From: Unio delphinus
Lineage: Eukaryota > Mollusca > Bivalvia > Unionida > Unionidae
NCBI GenBank assembly: GCA_029339505.1
Contig: JAQISU010000022.1
Span: 15,020,001-15,084,000 of the forward strand
Reading direction: 5' to 3'
Length of the DNA stretch: 64,000 nt
Under the pieces are notes generated by a model. It saw only the letters and a program-made list of their open reading frames with translations. It did no database searches and had not been told where the DNA came from. Shown here in pieces: positions 1 to 10,524 of this stretch; the first letter of the stretch is position 1, and each line of letters starts with the position of its first letter. The translations under genes and the position numbers were made by a program.

Positions 1-248
1 TTTTTTCTTCGATAACACCAATACATTATCTTTGGCATGGTTGACAACGTTGTGAATTAAATTGAGATTTCCACAGTTGGAAGTCATTGGGCCATTGATG
101 TACATTACGTGTCCTAGCTAAAGACAACAGATAGCCATAATGGTCACAAAACCATCAATCTACTTTGTCATCGTTTCGAGACGAATGACGATCAAAATAA
201 AACCACTAAATGTTGTAAAGAATATCCAAGACTGCGATGATGTAGATC

Positions 249-1570
249 AGGGGTGGCCAACCTTTTATTGCAGGCGGTCCATTATATTTTCTGATCAACA
301 TGCGTCGGGCCGCATGATTTTTTTGCCTGTTTGCAGCGTCAAAATGAAATACAAATATTTATGTTAAAAACTTAAAACTTCATTGTTAAATTACTGACAG
401 CATATGTAACTTTGAATAATATTGTGATGTAACAATGTTAGATTCCCATTCACATTAGATCAGTACAAGAACAGACAATTTATACTGTAAAGTTGTAAAG
501 TGTGTTGTAAACAGTGTAAACTTTATAAAGTAAAAACTTGTGCAAAACTTCTGTCCTCGTAGTAGTCACTGTAGTGTAGTAGTAACAGTAGTAACTGGTA
601 ACATGTGGGTATGGTTAACATTAAAAGCAGTGCAAAAGTAATTTACTATTTTACCGAATTAAGCATACGAACTAAGACTACTAATGTATTATAATAGGTC
701 TGACTTAATGTGAACCCTGTGCTTGTTTGTCCGCTGACATTACATGTACGTTAGGTTCAAATGCAGACACCGAAATGCGTAGGATGTCGTGCAGATGGTT
801 GTCAGTAAGTCTTGCCCTGTGCACAGATTTATTGAATTTCATGCGAGAAAATGTCTGCTCACATATGTATGTGCTGCCAAACAAACTCGTCATCCTCAGC
901 GCATTTGTTCTCAGTGCTGGATACGTGGCTGAATTCAACAGAGTAGAACCTGATAAAGTCTCCTTCCAAATATGTTTGCTTCATAAAACTATCTGACTGC
1001 AACTCCACAAGCTCCATCTGAAAGTGCGCTGGCACGTCATTAGCATTCACAAGGTAAGGACTTCCAAAGAGACGAAAGGCAATGTCGTGAGAACAAAAGT
1101 CTTTAAATCGTACATTGGACTCCTGCATCAGAGTTGCAACCAACTCCTTATAGCGATCAAACTGAAATGAGCTGTTTCCCTCTCGAGTTACGTCTTTACA
1201 TTTTGGAAAATGATCCAGTTTGTGTTCCTGCAGATGTGCAGCAAAAATACTAAGCTTGATCTCAAAGCCTTCACTGATTCATACAAAGTGTGAACAAGTC
1301 GTTTTGAACCTTGAAGCATGGTATTTAGCCGATTCAGGTGCGCCATCATGTCCGACAAAAACGCCAAGTCTTGTAGCCAGCTTTCATCTTCTAACTGAGG
1401 AACTGGCGAGTCTTTTGTTTTCATAAAGCTATAAATCTCATTGCGCAATGCATAGAACTTTTCAAGCACATTGCTACGACTTAGCCATCGCACTTCGGTG
1501 TGATATGGTAGGTCGATTATTTTTTTAAAATAAATTTTAATACGTGTGCTTCCTTGATAAAACAATCAGT
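249..1570 (-). pseudogene. hAT-type transposase remnant (Charlie/GTF2IRD2-like)
   Basis: Three broken minus-strand reading frames (1565-1188, 1143-859, 938-705) follow the order of a hAT transposase. The first has a VRWLSRSNVLEKFYALR block and a WLQDLAFLSDMMAHLN block, as in the domesticated GTF2IRD2/ZBED5-type hAT proteins. The last has FGSTYICEQTFSRMK and LTDNHLHDILRI, the C-terminal dimerisation region. The plus-strand motif CAGGGGTGGCCAACC at about 249 looks like the 3' terminal inverted repeat of the same element. The gene is broken by stops and frame changes and its N-terminal part is not visible. Family placement is from remembered motifs; the exact hAT lineage is uncertain. Confidence 0.7.
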
Positions 1571-3929
1571 AGGTTACTTTTTCGTTCAGATACTTTGGGT
1601 CCATTTGTTTTAAAAATAGATTCCGTACTTTGAGCAACATTGCTCAAGGTCTATTATTTAGTTACAGATTGTGTTTATCGTCCGATGTATCCAAATATGA
1701 CCTAGGTGATATTGTTACATCGCTCAGGTCTTGAAAGTAAGTCAGAATCATTGCGGGAAGTGAAGATTTTCTCGATAATGTACAACATTGTTTTTTCTAT
1801 TCAAGTTTGAAACAAGAGAAACTTATGCATTATTGTCAGGATGTGAGTTTATGTTTCTTTTGCAAACCAGCAGTAATCAATGTCACTTCATGTATTGAAA
1901 AAATATACGTGGTATAGAATTTTTTATTAAACCAACACAAAATTATCAAAATTTGTTCAGTAAGTTTCAAAATCGGCAGACCGAACGCCAGATGAATTTC
2001 TGACATACCATATACAATTGTAGTTTGATTTGGAAGTTCTTAAGCAGATGTAAAAAGATTCCTTTGTTTCGATTTCGAGGGAATTAATGAGTAGTTTGCT
2101 ATTTTGCTCGATGAGAGTTTAGACACTGTAAGTCATAAACCAGAAGAGTCTTCTGTTGCTATAATTTCAACTGAGAGAATTACACCTCAGCTTATCGTTC
2201 GTGTCATAAATATATTCATTAGTCGTTCTTTCATTACTGTCAAAATTTTAGAATGATTCCAATTTGATGTGAAATGAAACTGGCGGTTTTCATACTTTTT
2301 CTCCTTTTAGCAGTAGACTTTAGAGCCCAATGACATCAATCGGAGTGAATATGACCGCACTACACCACGTGGAGTGGAGAAGATGTTCAATTTTTCATGA
2401 TTGATTATCAATATGCTACAATTATTTCACAATTATTTCCAATACAATGGACAAATGATTTTGAAACATTATTTGGAGCAAGGGTGTGTATTTCCTGAGT
2501 CGTTGGATCGTGGCCAAGATGATTTATATGAAATTTGCAAACGTACAGTTTCAAGATTCCATAAGTCAATCTACCATTGATTTGACGTGTATGCCTTTTC
2601 TACACAGAAGCATCACGGTCCCGCATTTGCCACGTTTCACCACTACTCCCATAATGATATGAGCACAAAACGAGAATTAGGATATGTCTGCTTTCAGCTG
2701 CAAAAGAAAAAACTGAAATGTTGCTGATACTATGCGGACAGTACTTGCGGAAAATGTTGAGGATTACTCATAGACGAGGGATGTGTACATCCTTTGATGA
2801 AACACTTCTACTATTTTCAAACCTTGTCCACTAGTCTATTAGAAGACGTTTATACTACAGGCAAGACACTAGCCATCATTCCAAATAAATCACTTGTATT
2901 AAGGATTTTACGAACATATAATGTTGTGAAGAAGATATAAGTCGTACTTTATGGAATTTTCAAAATGAACATTAAGTTAGTGTATGTCATGAAAGAACAT
3001 TGTACTAGTGAAATTGAAGTTTAGTCATACTTTGAAATGTTGTCAACCTTGAAAAGTGTTTGTTTTTAATGTTTCGTATTTGCACAGAAGAGGAGGGGAT
3101 TAGACATTATTTGACATCTAAATAAACATACAAACAAACAGATACAACAGCGCATTGTGTAAAGTTGTCAAACTGATGGATGAAAATTTGCCAGACAGTG
3201 GGTCAAATATTTTACTAACACAACGTAGATCTCTGCAATTAATGTTTAGTACTAGAGTGATATCGGTGAATAATTCCAATTTTTATGAATTAAACGAATT
3301 TCCTGTAATATGATTGGATGTAAACGGTCACGTGATGTTGATCAGGAATTGTTTACACTTCGATAAATTCTGGGACTACTTTCGGTTTTTGAAATATAAA
3401 TAAAGATTGCAGACACGTTATTGTGAAACGATTTTGTAATCTGTAAAATATATAATTCTACAAATAAATATAACTTTTACACTTTTTATACTTTATATAG
3501 TAAGGGATAGCATCATCTTGTTCATATTTCCATAAAAATTGGAAGTATTCACTGAAAAAATCAAAAATGATTTCAGGTTTGATTGAAATTAAATTTAGCA
3601 CACTTGTTGAGTCGGTATCAGTTGTTATTATGTAAGGTCATGGTCATCTGACGTAACAGATGGGACTGACTAAAATTGAACAAGAATGTTGTCAGTAAAC
3701 AAAATGTGTTAAAAACCACGGTAACCATTGCCTATGATGTAAAAGATGAAGTTTAGGAATAAACGTAACTGTGGCTGTAGTCAATTTCTTCGTGTGATTC
3801 TATACAGGTTATGTATTACGGGGCGGTGTGAAACGCCGAATGAAAGGTAACTACGCGCTACGTAAATTCGAATGCATTATTGATGGAATAAGTTAATTTG
3901 ACGATAGAAATGATGAAATTGGAATTATA
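1571..3929. other. host-like intergenic DNA, nothing recognised
   Basis: AT-rich sequence with no long open frame, no recognisable protein motif and no clear repeat array. Part of it could be the 5' end of the decayed hAT element next to it, but I cannot see a matching terminus. Confidence 0.5.
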
Positions 3930-4068
3930 AGGATTAAATGATCATGGTTGGGTATTTATTGATGTGTAAATTTTACCTAATCACTCACAAAGTTAACATT
4001 GTTAACTTTGTCAGTGATTAGGTAAAATTTACACATCAATAAATACCCAACCATGATCATTTAATCCT
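3930..4068. repeat. near-perfect 139-nt palindrome (foldback, MITE-like)
   Basis: Two arms of about 68 nt are exact reverse complements apart from one base near the centre (CACTCACAAAG against CTTTGTCAGTG). There is almost no loop; the centre is near 3999. The sequence should extrude as a single hairpin. No coding capacity and no obvious target duplication were seen. Confidence 0.85.
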
Positions 4069-6281
4069 ATACTGAAAAAGAGAAGAAATATTGTCTTATA
4101 GCTGTAACCGTATCCATATAATTTAATAACGTGCGGTTACAAGGAGGACAGTATTTGGAAAGTATGTCTTCTCGTCATAAATGCAATATTGGTATTGTTC
4201 TAGAATGTATAACGAAATATACTAAAACAAGTAGAAACATATATTTTACAAAGACCTCACAACTCTTTCTCAGTCAGACTAGTTTTAGTTTGCATTTGTT
4301 TCCTCGCTATCATTCTGGACGTTATTAATAGGTTTTGTGGAGATTATAACTGTATAAATGCTAAGAACATAGTTGTGGTGTATTTACTATATTTTGTAGA
4401 GGTTCATATGGAGATCACGGATAGTGATGTTGTATTCATACTGAATTCAAATTGTGTGTACCTTCTCTTGAACATCATACCCCTATTCCACGGATACGAG
4501 TAACTGCGGGTGATAAGTAGTCATGAAAGAGTGCTGGTATTTGTAAGAATATTGGATAGCGTTGATAGTAGAAATGCACATGTGGGTATTGTGAATGGTT
4601 ATTTAACGTTAATCTTTTAAACATAAGATTTTATTTTCATCCTAAATTCCTACAAAGTCTAATGTTACTTTCCCAATGTACATGTATACTGCCACAGCTT
4701 AACGTTTATTTCTGTTTGGTCTAGAACCAGTGGACTAGTCCTATTAATACATTTCCATTTGAAACCAATGAGATGCAGCTTACTACATTTCTTGCCAAAC
4801 ATGCATTCACGTAGAATTGCATTTATAACAGAATTAGCACTATTTGATACTAAGAACAAGGAAATAAATTCTACACAATTAATTATGTGATGTGCTTTTG
4901 AAATTACATGTTGGTATTTGTTCTTGTGGATATACCAAACGAAAGAATGCTTGTTGTATAATTGGGTATGTTTGAAGTATGTAAAAGTTATTGAGGCCAA
5001 TCTCGAAATTTGCATTTTGGCCACACGCACTCAAAAATCATTTCATTTTGAAATCTCCTCCATCAAAATGACGTTGAAGTGTTGTGTATCTCTTTAAAGT
5101 CTATACTTTGCACATATTATATGTAGTGTTTCGTAAGAGTTAGCAGCATGGGCGGTGAATTGAGCTTTTACGGACGTACTGCAGGTTTTGTATTAGCGCG
5201 TTCATTTATTGTCGTCATGCCTGAATATTAATATTGGAATATGCGTTAGATGAAGTGCAGTAATGAAAATAAATGGTATCCCTAGTGTGAGCAAGGCAGG
5301 TGAGCGGACCCATTGCTAACGTCCAACAGTCGTTTTACCGTGCGTATGGTTATGTGTAGTTGTTAGATCTGTACGCTAAGAATTTTCAAAATGCGTTCGT
5401 GGGCATATTTGCGGGGCTGTGTTCACAACAACAGAAACTCATCTTGACACATTTGGAAAGTAGGTGTTAAACACGGAGTAGTTTTTAAGTGTGATGGTAT
5501 CCGCATTTTTCATGAATGTTTCCTGTAGGCATATTGCTGCAGTATAATGTTCGCTTAAATGCAGAAAAATATCAATGTAACTGTCTTTAAGTCCTTGAAA
5601 GTTTCATTGTACGATGATGTTCTTCATTGTACATTTAAGTGGAAGACAGTAGAGCTCGACTAGGCCTTCCGCAAAGGCAATCTGTGTGATTATATCAATG
5701 GAGGAAGTATGTGTGTAATTTATGGATGTAGGGCTGGAGACATCCTGAGAACATGGAGCAGTTTCTTCTGCATATATATTCTCACAGTCTCCAAATTCAT
5801 TGTGCAGCTTTATGGGGTCATCAAACCCATTTTGCTTCATATTTGCCACTTTCCTTTACTGTTTGCTGATTTTAGAGCTGGAGAGTTGTTGAATGTTGTT
5901 TATTGGGGGGTTTGTAATGCGGAACGTTTGAACTTGAAGGTTTGTTTATGTTTGGGCGTCTTTCTTTGCTGCTGGGATGTCTGTCACAGAGGTTTAGGTG
6001 GTCAAGTAGGGATGTTCTAGCTTGTACAAGGTTCCTGGCCGGTTGATAGCGGATGTTGGTGCTATAATTAACCTTCTGTTGTTCCTTATCTGTTTCCAGG
6101 TATCACATGTCTTTGAATTAGCATTGTTATCCTGTCCGCATTTGACGCAATGCGGAGCGGCTTTATACTCACATTCCGGATGAGAAATTGTTCCCGCATC
6201 GGCCACATATTTGTCTTCTGTACTATCGGTTTTCATGATGGCCGTATTTTTTACATTTGAGGCATCGGCGGAGATTTGCTG
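4069..6281. other. host-like intergenic DNA, no supported gene
   Basis: Only short unrelated open frames are present (the longest, about 120 codons at 4665-5030 on the minus strand, has no recognisable motif). No RNA gene or mobile element was recognised. Confidence 0.5.

Positions 6282-6366
<85 letters not shown>
6282..6366. repeat. (AT)n microsatellite
   Basis: An uninterrupted alternating AT tract of about 85 bp. Confidence 0.95.
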
Positions 6367-6369
<3 letters not shown>

Positions 6370-6998
6370 TAGGCATGGCAACGAATGACGTTTTTTGGTG
6401 TATTAAGTGAAGCGTGGGCAAAGCAGGTTAATATTGGGTAAAGTGAAAAGAACTAATTATACCACCTGTTTTAAGTTTTTATTTACACTTTTGGGCTTGC
6501 CAACTAATCCACGCATAGTCTTTTTGACAATACATTTTAGTAGTGCGGCAAGTGATTTAGCTTAATTTTTTGATTTCATGTCCACTAAGCAACGAACAGA
6601 TTTCTCGCCACATTCTTTATCATCAGAGTTGCATATAGTTTTGGTTCTTTTCAGTTGTTGTTTGTTTTGTTTTGAGTTTCGCTTGCTTTTTAACTTGTTG
6701 CATCACCCGTTCTCGACGACCCTCCGAGGAGTTCAACATGTGAATTATGAAATAAGGCAACATCATACAGTCAATTGTAATTTTGATGACTCGCGATATG
6801 CTGCGGAAGTGTAAATGTTGAAACCTGTGTTTAGTATTGATGAAAATATCAAGAGAACAAAACATTGCTCTTCTATTAGGAGTTTGAATGACTGAATTTG
6901 AATGCCTTTATCTTAGCCAGCTATCAATGATACTATTGAAATATCAAACAACTTCATAAACAAGACTAAGCTTTCACTTATACTGACCACATCAATTA
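6367..6998. other. host-like DNA flanking the large element
   Basis: AT-rich sequence between the microsatellite and the target-site duplication. No gene is supported; two overlapping opposite-strand frames at 6578-6865 have no motif. Confidence 0.5.
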
Positions 6999-7004
6999 TA
7001 TGAA
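6999..7004. repeat. target-site duplication, left copy (TATGAA)
   Basis: TATGAA immediately before the 5'-AGTAGT end of the outer element is repeated exactly at 43325-43330. Six-bp duplications are the rule for Maverick/Polinton integration. Confidence 0.92.
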
Positions 7005-7357
7005 AGTAGTAATAGGGGGCACTCTAGCCTCAATGGAAAATCCAGTCAAAAAGGGCTTGGGCACATCTAGCCTCAAGGGGAATTTAACATGGTGGGTCTA
7101 TCTAGCCTCAAGGGAAATTTAACATGGGGAACTATTTGGGCCTATCTAGCCACAAGGGAAATTGAACATAGTGGGTCTATCTAGCCTCAAGGGGAATTGA
7201 ACATGGGAACTATTTGGGCCTATCTAGCCTCAAGGGAAATTGAACATGGGGAATATGACTTGTATGGGTATAGGGAACTGTCTAGTGACAAGGGAAAAAA
7301 TGGTGGCAAAGAAAGCTAATATCTTTTCGAGACCTATGAGTGGCCCTGAAAAGGGCC
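7005..7357 (+). repeat. outer element left terminal inverted repeat
   Basis: It starts AGTAGTAATAGGGGGCAC and matches the reverse complement of 43003-43324 with a handful of differences. Inside are six tandem copies of a unit containing TAGCCTCAAGGG; the right repeat has five, so the left arm is longer by about 31 bp. The inner edge includes the minus-strand hairpin GGCCCTTTTCAGGGCC (7342-7357). Confidence 0.95.
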
Positions 7358-7618
7358 GTTATGTGTAATGTTAACAGTATCTTGTCGACATAGAGGACAT
7401 CTCACAGATCTTCTTCTCTTCCTTAAACTTCTCCTCACTGTCGGTCCATAGAAGAGAACTCTCTTTAAGCAACCTTGTCTTTCTACGTATGCCCTTCTCT
7501 TCCAAAAGGCTGTATCCGTAATATGAATGACACTCCACGATGATCTAACATACATGGGTATGTCAGTCCGAAACAGCATGGTAGACACAAGGGTAGAAGA
7601 TTCTACATTAGTCCACAT
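7334..7618 (-). CDS. small basic accessory protein, left-end gene
   Basis: 94 codons; function not recognised. The start is supported by a TATA box (TATAAA on the minus strand at 7664-7669), about 45 bases before the ATG at 7618. The product is basic near its C terminus (SLRKRRRSVRCPLCRQD) and contains one CxxC pair (CPLC), too little for a zinc-finger call. The frame runs into the terminal inverted repeat and through the histone-type hairpin, stopping just beyond it, so the last residues are encoded by the hairpin itself. Expression is likely from the divergent promoter shared with the gene at 7838. The true stop could differ if the transcript is processed just after the hairpin. Confidence 0.6.
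   Translation of the reverse strand: MWTNVESSTLVSTMLFRTDIPMYVRSSWSVIHITDTAFWKRRAYVERQGCLKRVLFYGPTVRRSLRKRRRSVRCPLCRQDTVNITHNGPFQGHS
7342..7357 (-). terminator. histone-type 3' stem-loop (left, inside TIR)
   Basis: On the minus strand the sequence is GGCCCTTTTCAGGGCC: a perfect 6-bp stem with a TTTC loop, followed by ACTC and, about 14 bases on, CGAAAAGA. This is the layout of a replication-dependent histone mRNA 3' end (SLBP-bound hairpin plus purine-rich U7-binding element). Confidence 0.85.
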
Positions 7619-7837
7619 CTTGTGATGAGAAACAGGTGAAGCGAATGCCGTGTACTGCGGTTATTTATAGTGGAAGAGCGGATTGAAACGTATTGAGTGT
7701 ATCCACCAATCCAAACATGCGTTACAAAAGTCAGTCACAGTCATCCAATTGAAAGAGAGCGGTCTGTGACGTCACCTTTTCTATATAGAGGTACTAGCGC
7801 CTGTGCGCAGTCAATCGATGAGACAGAGTTGTCAATC
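7619..7837. promoter_or_regulatory. divergent promoter with two TATA boxes, CCAAT and CRE-like sites
   Basis: Minus-strand TATAAA lies at 7664-7669 and plus-strand CTATATAGAG at 7781-7790. CCAAT occurs at 7706-7710 and 7745-7749, and a full TGACGTCA palindrome at 7767-7774, just before the plus-strand TATA box. CCAAT plus TATA plus a CRE-like site is compatible with a strong cell-cycle or stress-responsive promoter. The site calls are sequence matches only. Confidence 0.65.
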
Positions 7838-8476
7838 ATGGCGGACACTAAGAAGACGATGAATTGGGGTGAGACAGGAGTAGAGACAGCAAGTCATGGG
7901 CCAGCAGTGACTACTAAAGTCATGACAAATCTACATCCAGAAGAAGTTGATTTTAACTGGGATATTGTGGATTTTTTAACATCGCAAGAATTTATTCCGG
8001 AACCTTCTTTACCTTCTGCTTCTTCTTATGTACACGTCGATGATTTTAAGCAGAGACAAAAAGAAGAATTGAAGCGATTTTTACAACAACAGAAAGTAGA
8101 AGAACAAGCTTTTCTTATTCAACAGCAGGAACAAGAAGCAAGAAGGAAACACCAGGAAGAAACAGTAGCAGCAGCAGCAACAGAGAAGAAAGAAGACCAA
8201 GGACAAAAAGAAAATAGTGAAAATCAAATGGTCACGACGGTACTTTTAGATATTTTAGCTGAGTTAAGGAGTCTGAAACAAATGTATCAGACTTCTTTAT
8301 CACGACCGAAGAGAAAAAGACCTCGAGCTAAACAACCCGATCTCTCTGTGACTACGTCTGCCATACCACCGTTAGTAATTTCTACCAAATCATTGACAGG
8401 AACCACCAGTCCCGAAGTAGGTCTTGGCCGTGGCAAAGGCTTAAGACAGCTCAAGAGGATTTCATCCCGTTTCTGA
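7838..8476 (+). CDS. coiled-coil accessory protein with basic C terminus
   Basis: 212 codons from the ATG at 7838, chosen over the in-frame ATG at 7697 because the TATA box (7781-7790) lies between them and the context ATCATGG is good. The middle is rich in Q, E and K (QRQKEELKRFLQQQKVEEQ and similar), predicting a long alpha-helical coiled coil. It is followed by a leucine-rich stretch and a basic block (SRPKRKRPRAKQ) that could be a nuclear localisation signal. Function unknown. It ends 33 bp before a histone-type hairpin, so its mRNA is probably not polyadenylated. It resembles the three right-end accessory genes in size, charge and 3' signal but not in clear sequence identity. Confidence 0.75.
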   Translation: MADTKKTMNWGETGVETASHGPAVTTKVMTNLHPEEVDFNWDIVDFLTSQEFIPEPSLPSASSYVHVDDFKQRQKEELKRFLQQQKVEEQAFLIQQQEQEARRKHQEETVAAAATEKKEDQGQKENSENQMVTTVLLDILAELRSLKQMYQTSLSRPKRKRPRAKQPDLSVTTSAIPPLVISTKSLTGTTSPEVGLGRGKGLRQLKRISSRF

Positions 8477-8509
8477 GTTTGTATTAATTTAAACAAACAA
8501 AACAACAAC

Positions 8510-8525
8510 GGTCCTTTTCAGGGCC
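8510..8525 (+). terminator. histone-type 3' stem-loop after the 7838 gene
   Basis: GGTCCTTTTCAGGGCC has a 6-bp stem (one G-T pair) and a TTTC loop, followed by ACTCC. The purine element CGAAAAGAAA lies at about 8539-8548. Confidence 0.85.
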
Positions 8526-8702
8526 ACTCCAATTATTTCGAAAAGAAATACTATTTCAATTGCCTAATTGAATGAAAACTCAAAAGTCCTTTCTGATTTA
8601 TTTTTTTTAAACCCATGATGTGCGTGTGAGTGAAGGAATGTGTGAGTGTAGGTGATTATTCTATAAAATCAAAACCAAGACACACTTACTTTTTTTCTCT
8701 TT

Positions 8703-8712
8703 GGTTTATTCT
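8703..8712 (-). terminator. AATAAA polyadenylation signal for the zinc-knuckle gene
   Basis: On the minus strand AGAATAAACC lies about 85 bases after the stop of the 8792-9229 gene. This gene therefore has an ordinary poly(A) signal, unlike its neighbour at 7838. Confidence 0.55.
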
Positions 8713-8791
8713 AATACAAACGTTACAATTCAATATCATAACATAACATAACACAATACGACTTTAAAAAGTTCATAGGTTTTCTTCTGTT

Positions 8792-9229
8792 TCACTCTTT
8801 CTGTTTTTGCATTTTCTTTACTGTCACAGCTTTTTCTTTTTCCTCTTCAGTTTCGTTTCGTCTTCTTTTCTTGTCTTTGTGAACGTGTCGGGGTTCTTCC
8901 TTGGGGGAGGGTACATCTTCCTCCTCCTGTTCAGAATTCCTTTCCCCCTCCTCCTGCTCCTGTTGTTTCTTAGGGCAGTTTGGAGACCAATGTCCTTTCT
9001 CTTTACAATAATAGGTATCTTGACTTTTGTCTCTATTGGTACCTTTTCTGTTTTTGTCACGATCTGAACATTCTGTAGCCCAATGTCCTTTCTTCTTACA
9101 GATATAGCAAGTATCTTGACTTTTATCTCGATAGGAAGGAGAGTAGGCCGTCGGCTGGTCTGACGTAAACTTTCGTATAACCCCACGTAAAGCTCTGATG
9201 AGAAGTTCCACTTGTGTAGGTTCTTCCAT
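8792..9229 (-). CDS. CCHC zinc-knuckle protein, acidic/basic tail
   Basis: 145 codons from the ATG at 9229; the frame is open 12 bases further but without an ATG. Residues about 42-56 contain a classic retroviral-type knuckle, CYICKKKGHWATEC (CX2CX4HX4C). A second copy about 25 residues later, YYCKEKGHWSPNC, has lost one residue and its first cysteine. The two are joined by repeats of DKSQDT, suggesting a tandem duplication. The C-terminal half is highly charged (E/K-rich). Such knuckles bind single-stranded nucleic acid in Gag and CNBP proteins; a role in genome binding is inference. A minus-strand TATATAAAG at about 9281-9289 and an AATAAA after the stop frame the gene. Confidence 0.78.
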   Translation of the reverse strand: MEEPTQVELLIRALRGVIRKFTSDQPTAYSPSYRDKSQDTCYICKKKGHWATECSDRDKNRKGTNRDKSQDTYYCKEKGHWSPNCPKKQQEQEEGERNSEQEEEDVPSPKEEPRHVHKDKKRRRNETEEEKEKAVTVKKMQKQKE

Positions 9230-9278
9230 CGTGATGGTCAATGTGAGAATAAAATGAATACTGAAAGGTTAGACACTG

Positions 9279-9291
9279 ACTCTTTATATAT
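9279..9291 (-). promoter_or_regulatory. TATA box of the zinc-knuckle gene
   Basis: The minus strand reads CATATATAAAGAG, 50 bases before the ATG at 9229. Confidence 0.6.
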
Positions 9292-9362
9292 GCACGGATC
9301 GGACATGAATATATAGGGGTTATGGTCTTTAAAAGGTAGTCATTTGACTTTTTGCAGACAAG

Positions 9363-10236
9363 ATGAAAAGACCACATCATGTTGTGGAGAAAGGAGAAGA
9401 CAGTAAGAGACAGAAACGTAATGTATCGCCTAGCACAGTAGCTGAAGTCTTGGCTCAAATTCATGCCAGTGATTTTGAAGATGACATGAGTGAGCCCGAA
9501 TCCACACCCAGGCAATCGACGTCCAAGCAAATTGTACCACCCTTAGTAAGCCCTGAAAATTACTCTCACATTCGAGAGACGGAAAAGCGTTCCTCTCGAA
9601 AATTTAGAACAACGGCTTACACGTATGCCGTAAAGTTTAAAGATTTCAAGTCCAATGTACCTTTGGAGAATGCAGAAGGGTTCATTACCGAGGTGTGGGA
9701 TTCTGTGTTAACTACCCTGAAACAGCAATGTCAAGCTAAAGAAGACGATCGCTTGAGACTTTCTATTCATCACGATAATTTGAATTCTCCCGTTTGGATA
9801 GAGTTTACTAACCCATCACAATTAACACCTTCCAAAGTCATCGACAAAATTCAACATGTGCAACAATCCAACGACAAGTTTCACATCACCGATGGAAAGG
9901 CCATACTGTTTATGACCCACGTGTCTCTTCCCCAGGGGATCGGACGCAAAAAAGTATTATTGGTCGACAACCTTCGCAGCACCAAACTAAGCCTCGTCCG
10001 AATTAACAATCCTCAAGACCAGATGTGTTTAGCCCGTGCTGTCGTCGTGGGACGAACGTATGCCAACAAGAACGATACGGTAGAATGGAAAAGAGCCTGG
10101 AAAGCTATTCGACAATCGGACCGAGCCAAACAACGAAGTTAAGCAGAACTCCTGTTACAGCAAGCGGGGATATCCAGAGACAGCCCTTGCGGCATTCCAG
10201 AAATGCAAAAATTGCAAGACGTCTTGGCTCCACGTT
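9363..10236 (+). pseudogene. POLB: outer family B DNA polymerase, N-terminal part (interrupted)
   Basis: An open frame from ATG 9363 reaches a TAA at 10140-10142. The same frame then stays open to 10236, where the inner element begins, and continues after it from 26494 in register once one copy of the ACGTT duplication is removed. This part therefore belongs to the polymerase at 26504-29695. It holds a lysine/arginine-rich head (KRPHHVVEKGEDSKRQKR) and the N-terminal region that precedes the zinc cluster and exonuclease in Polinton polymerases, probably including the protein-priming domain. Two lesions separate it from the core: the TAA and the 16.3-kb insertion. A TTTAAAAGG at about 9328 may be the TATA box. 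Confidence 0.85.
10232..10236. repeat. target-site duplication of the inner element, left copy (ACGTT)
   Basis: ACGTT is repeated at 26494-26498. Five bases match exactly; a sixth does not, which is one fewer than usual for Polintons. Confidence 0.75.
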
Positions 10237-10512
10237 GGCAGCAGAGGAGGTGAATCCTACAACTTTTTTGGTTAAAATATGATTAAACGCTCAAAACGGC
10301 AAATAGAGCCTTCCTGCGAAATCTCATGTTTTAACCAAAAAAAAAAAATAAGTCTCCATTTGGCAAATAGAGCCTTATTGATTTCTTGCTCAAAACATGA
10401 GATTTCGCGGGTGATACTCTATTCGCGTTTTCGTTGCTTAATCATACAACGTCGCAACGTCGTTGTCACTCACCTCCTCTGCTGCTAGAACTTTCAGTTC
10501 TGGGTTAATAAT
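10237..10512 (+). repeat. inner element left TIR, itself a foldback hairpin
   Basis: It matches the reverse complement of 26221-26493. Within the arm, 10239-10252 (GCAGCAGAGGAGGTGA-type) pairs with 10469-10484, TGATTAA pairs with TTAATCA, and CGAAATCTCATGTTTT pairs with AAAACATGAGATTTCG, around a centre near 10350. Each arm can therefore fold into a branched hairpin of about 245 nt. Confidence 0.9.
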
Positions 10513-10524
10513 TCTTTTAGGATT

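Noticed and set aside
8824..9186. Second minus-strand basic frame overlapping the zinc-knuckle gene
   Set aside because: It is a shadow frame; the knuckle frame has the conserved CCHC motif, TATA box and AATAAA.
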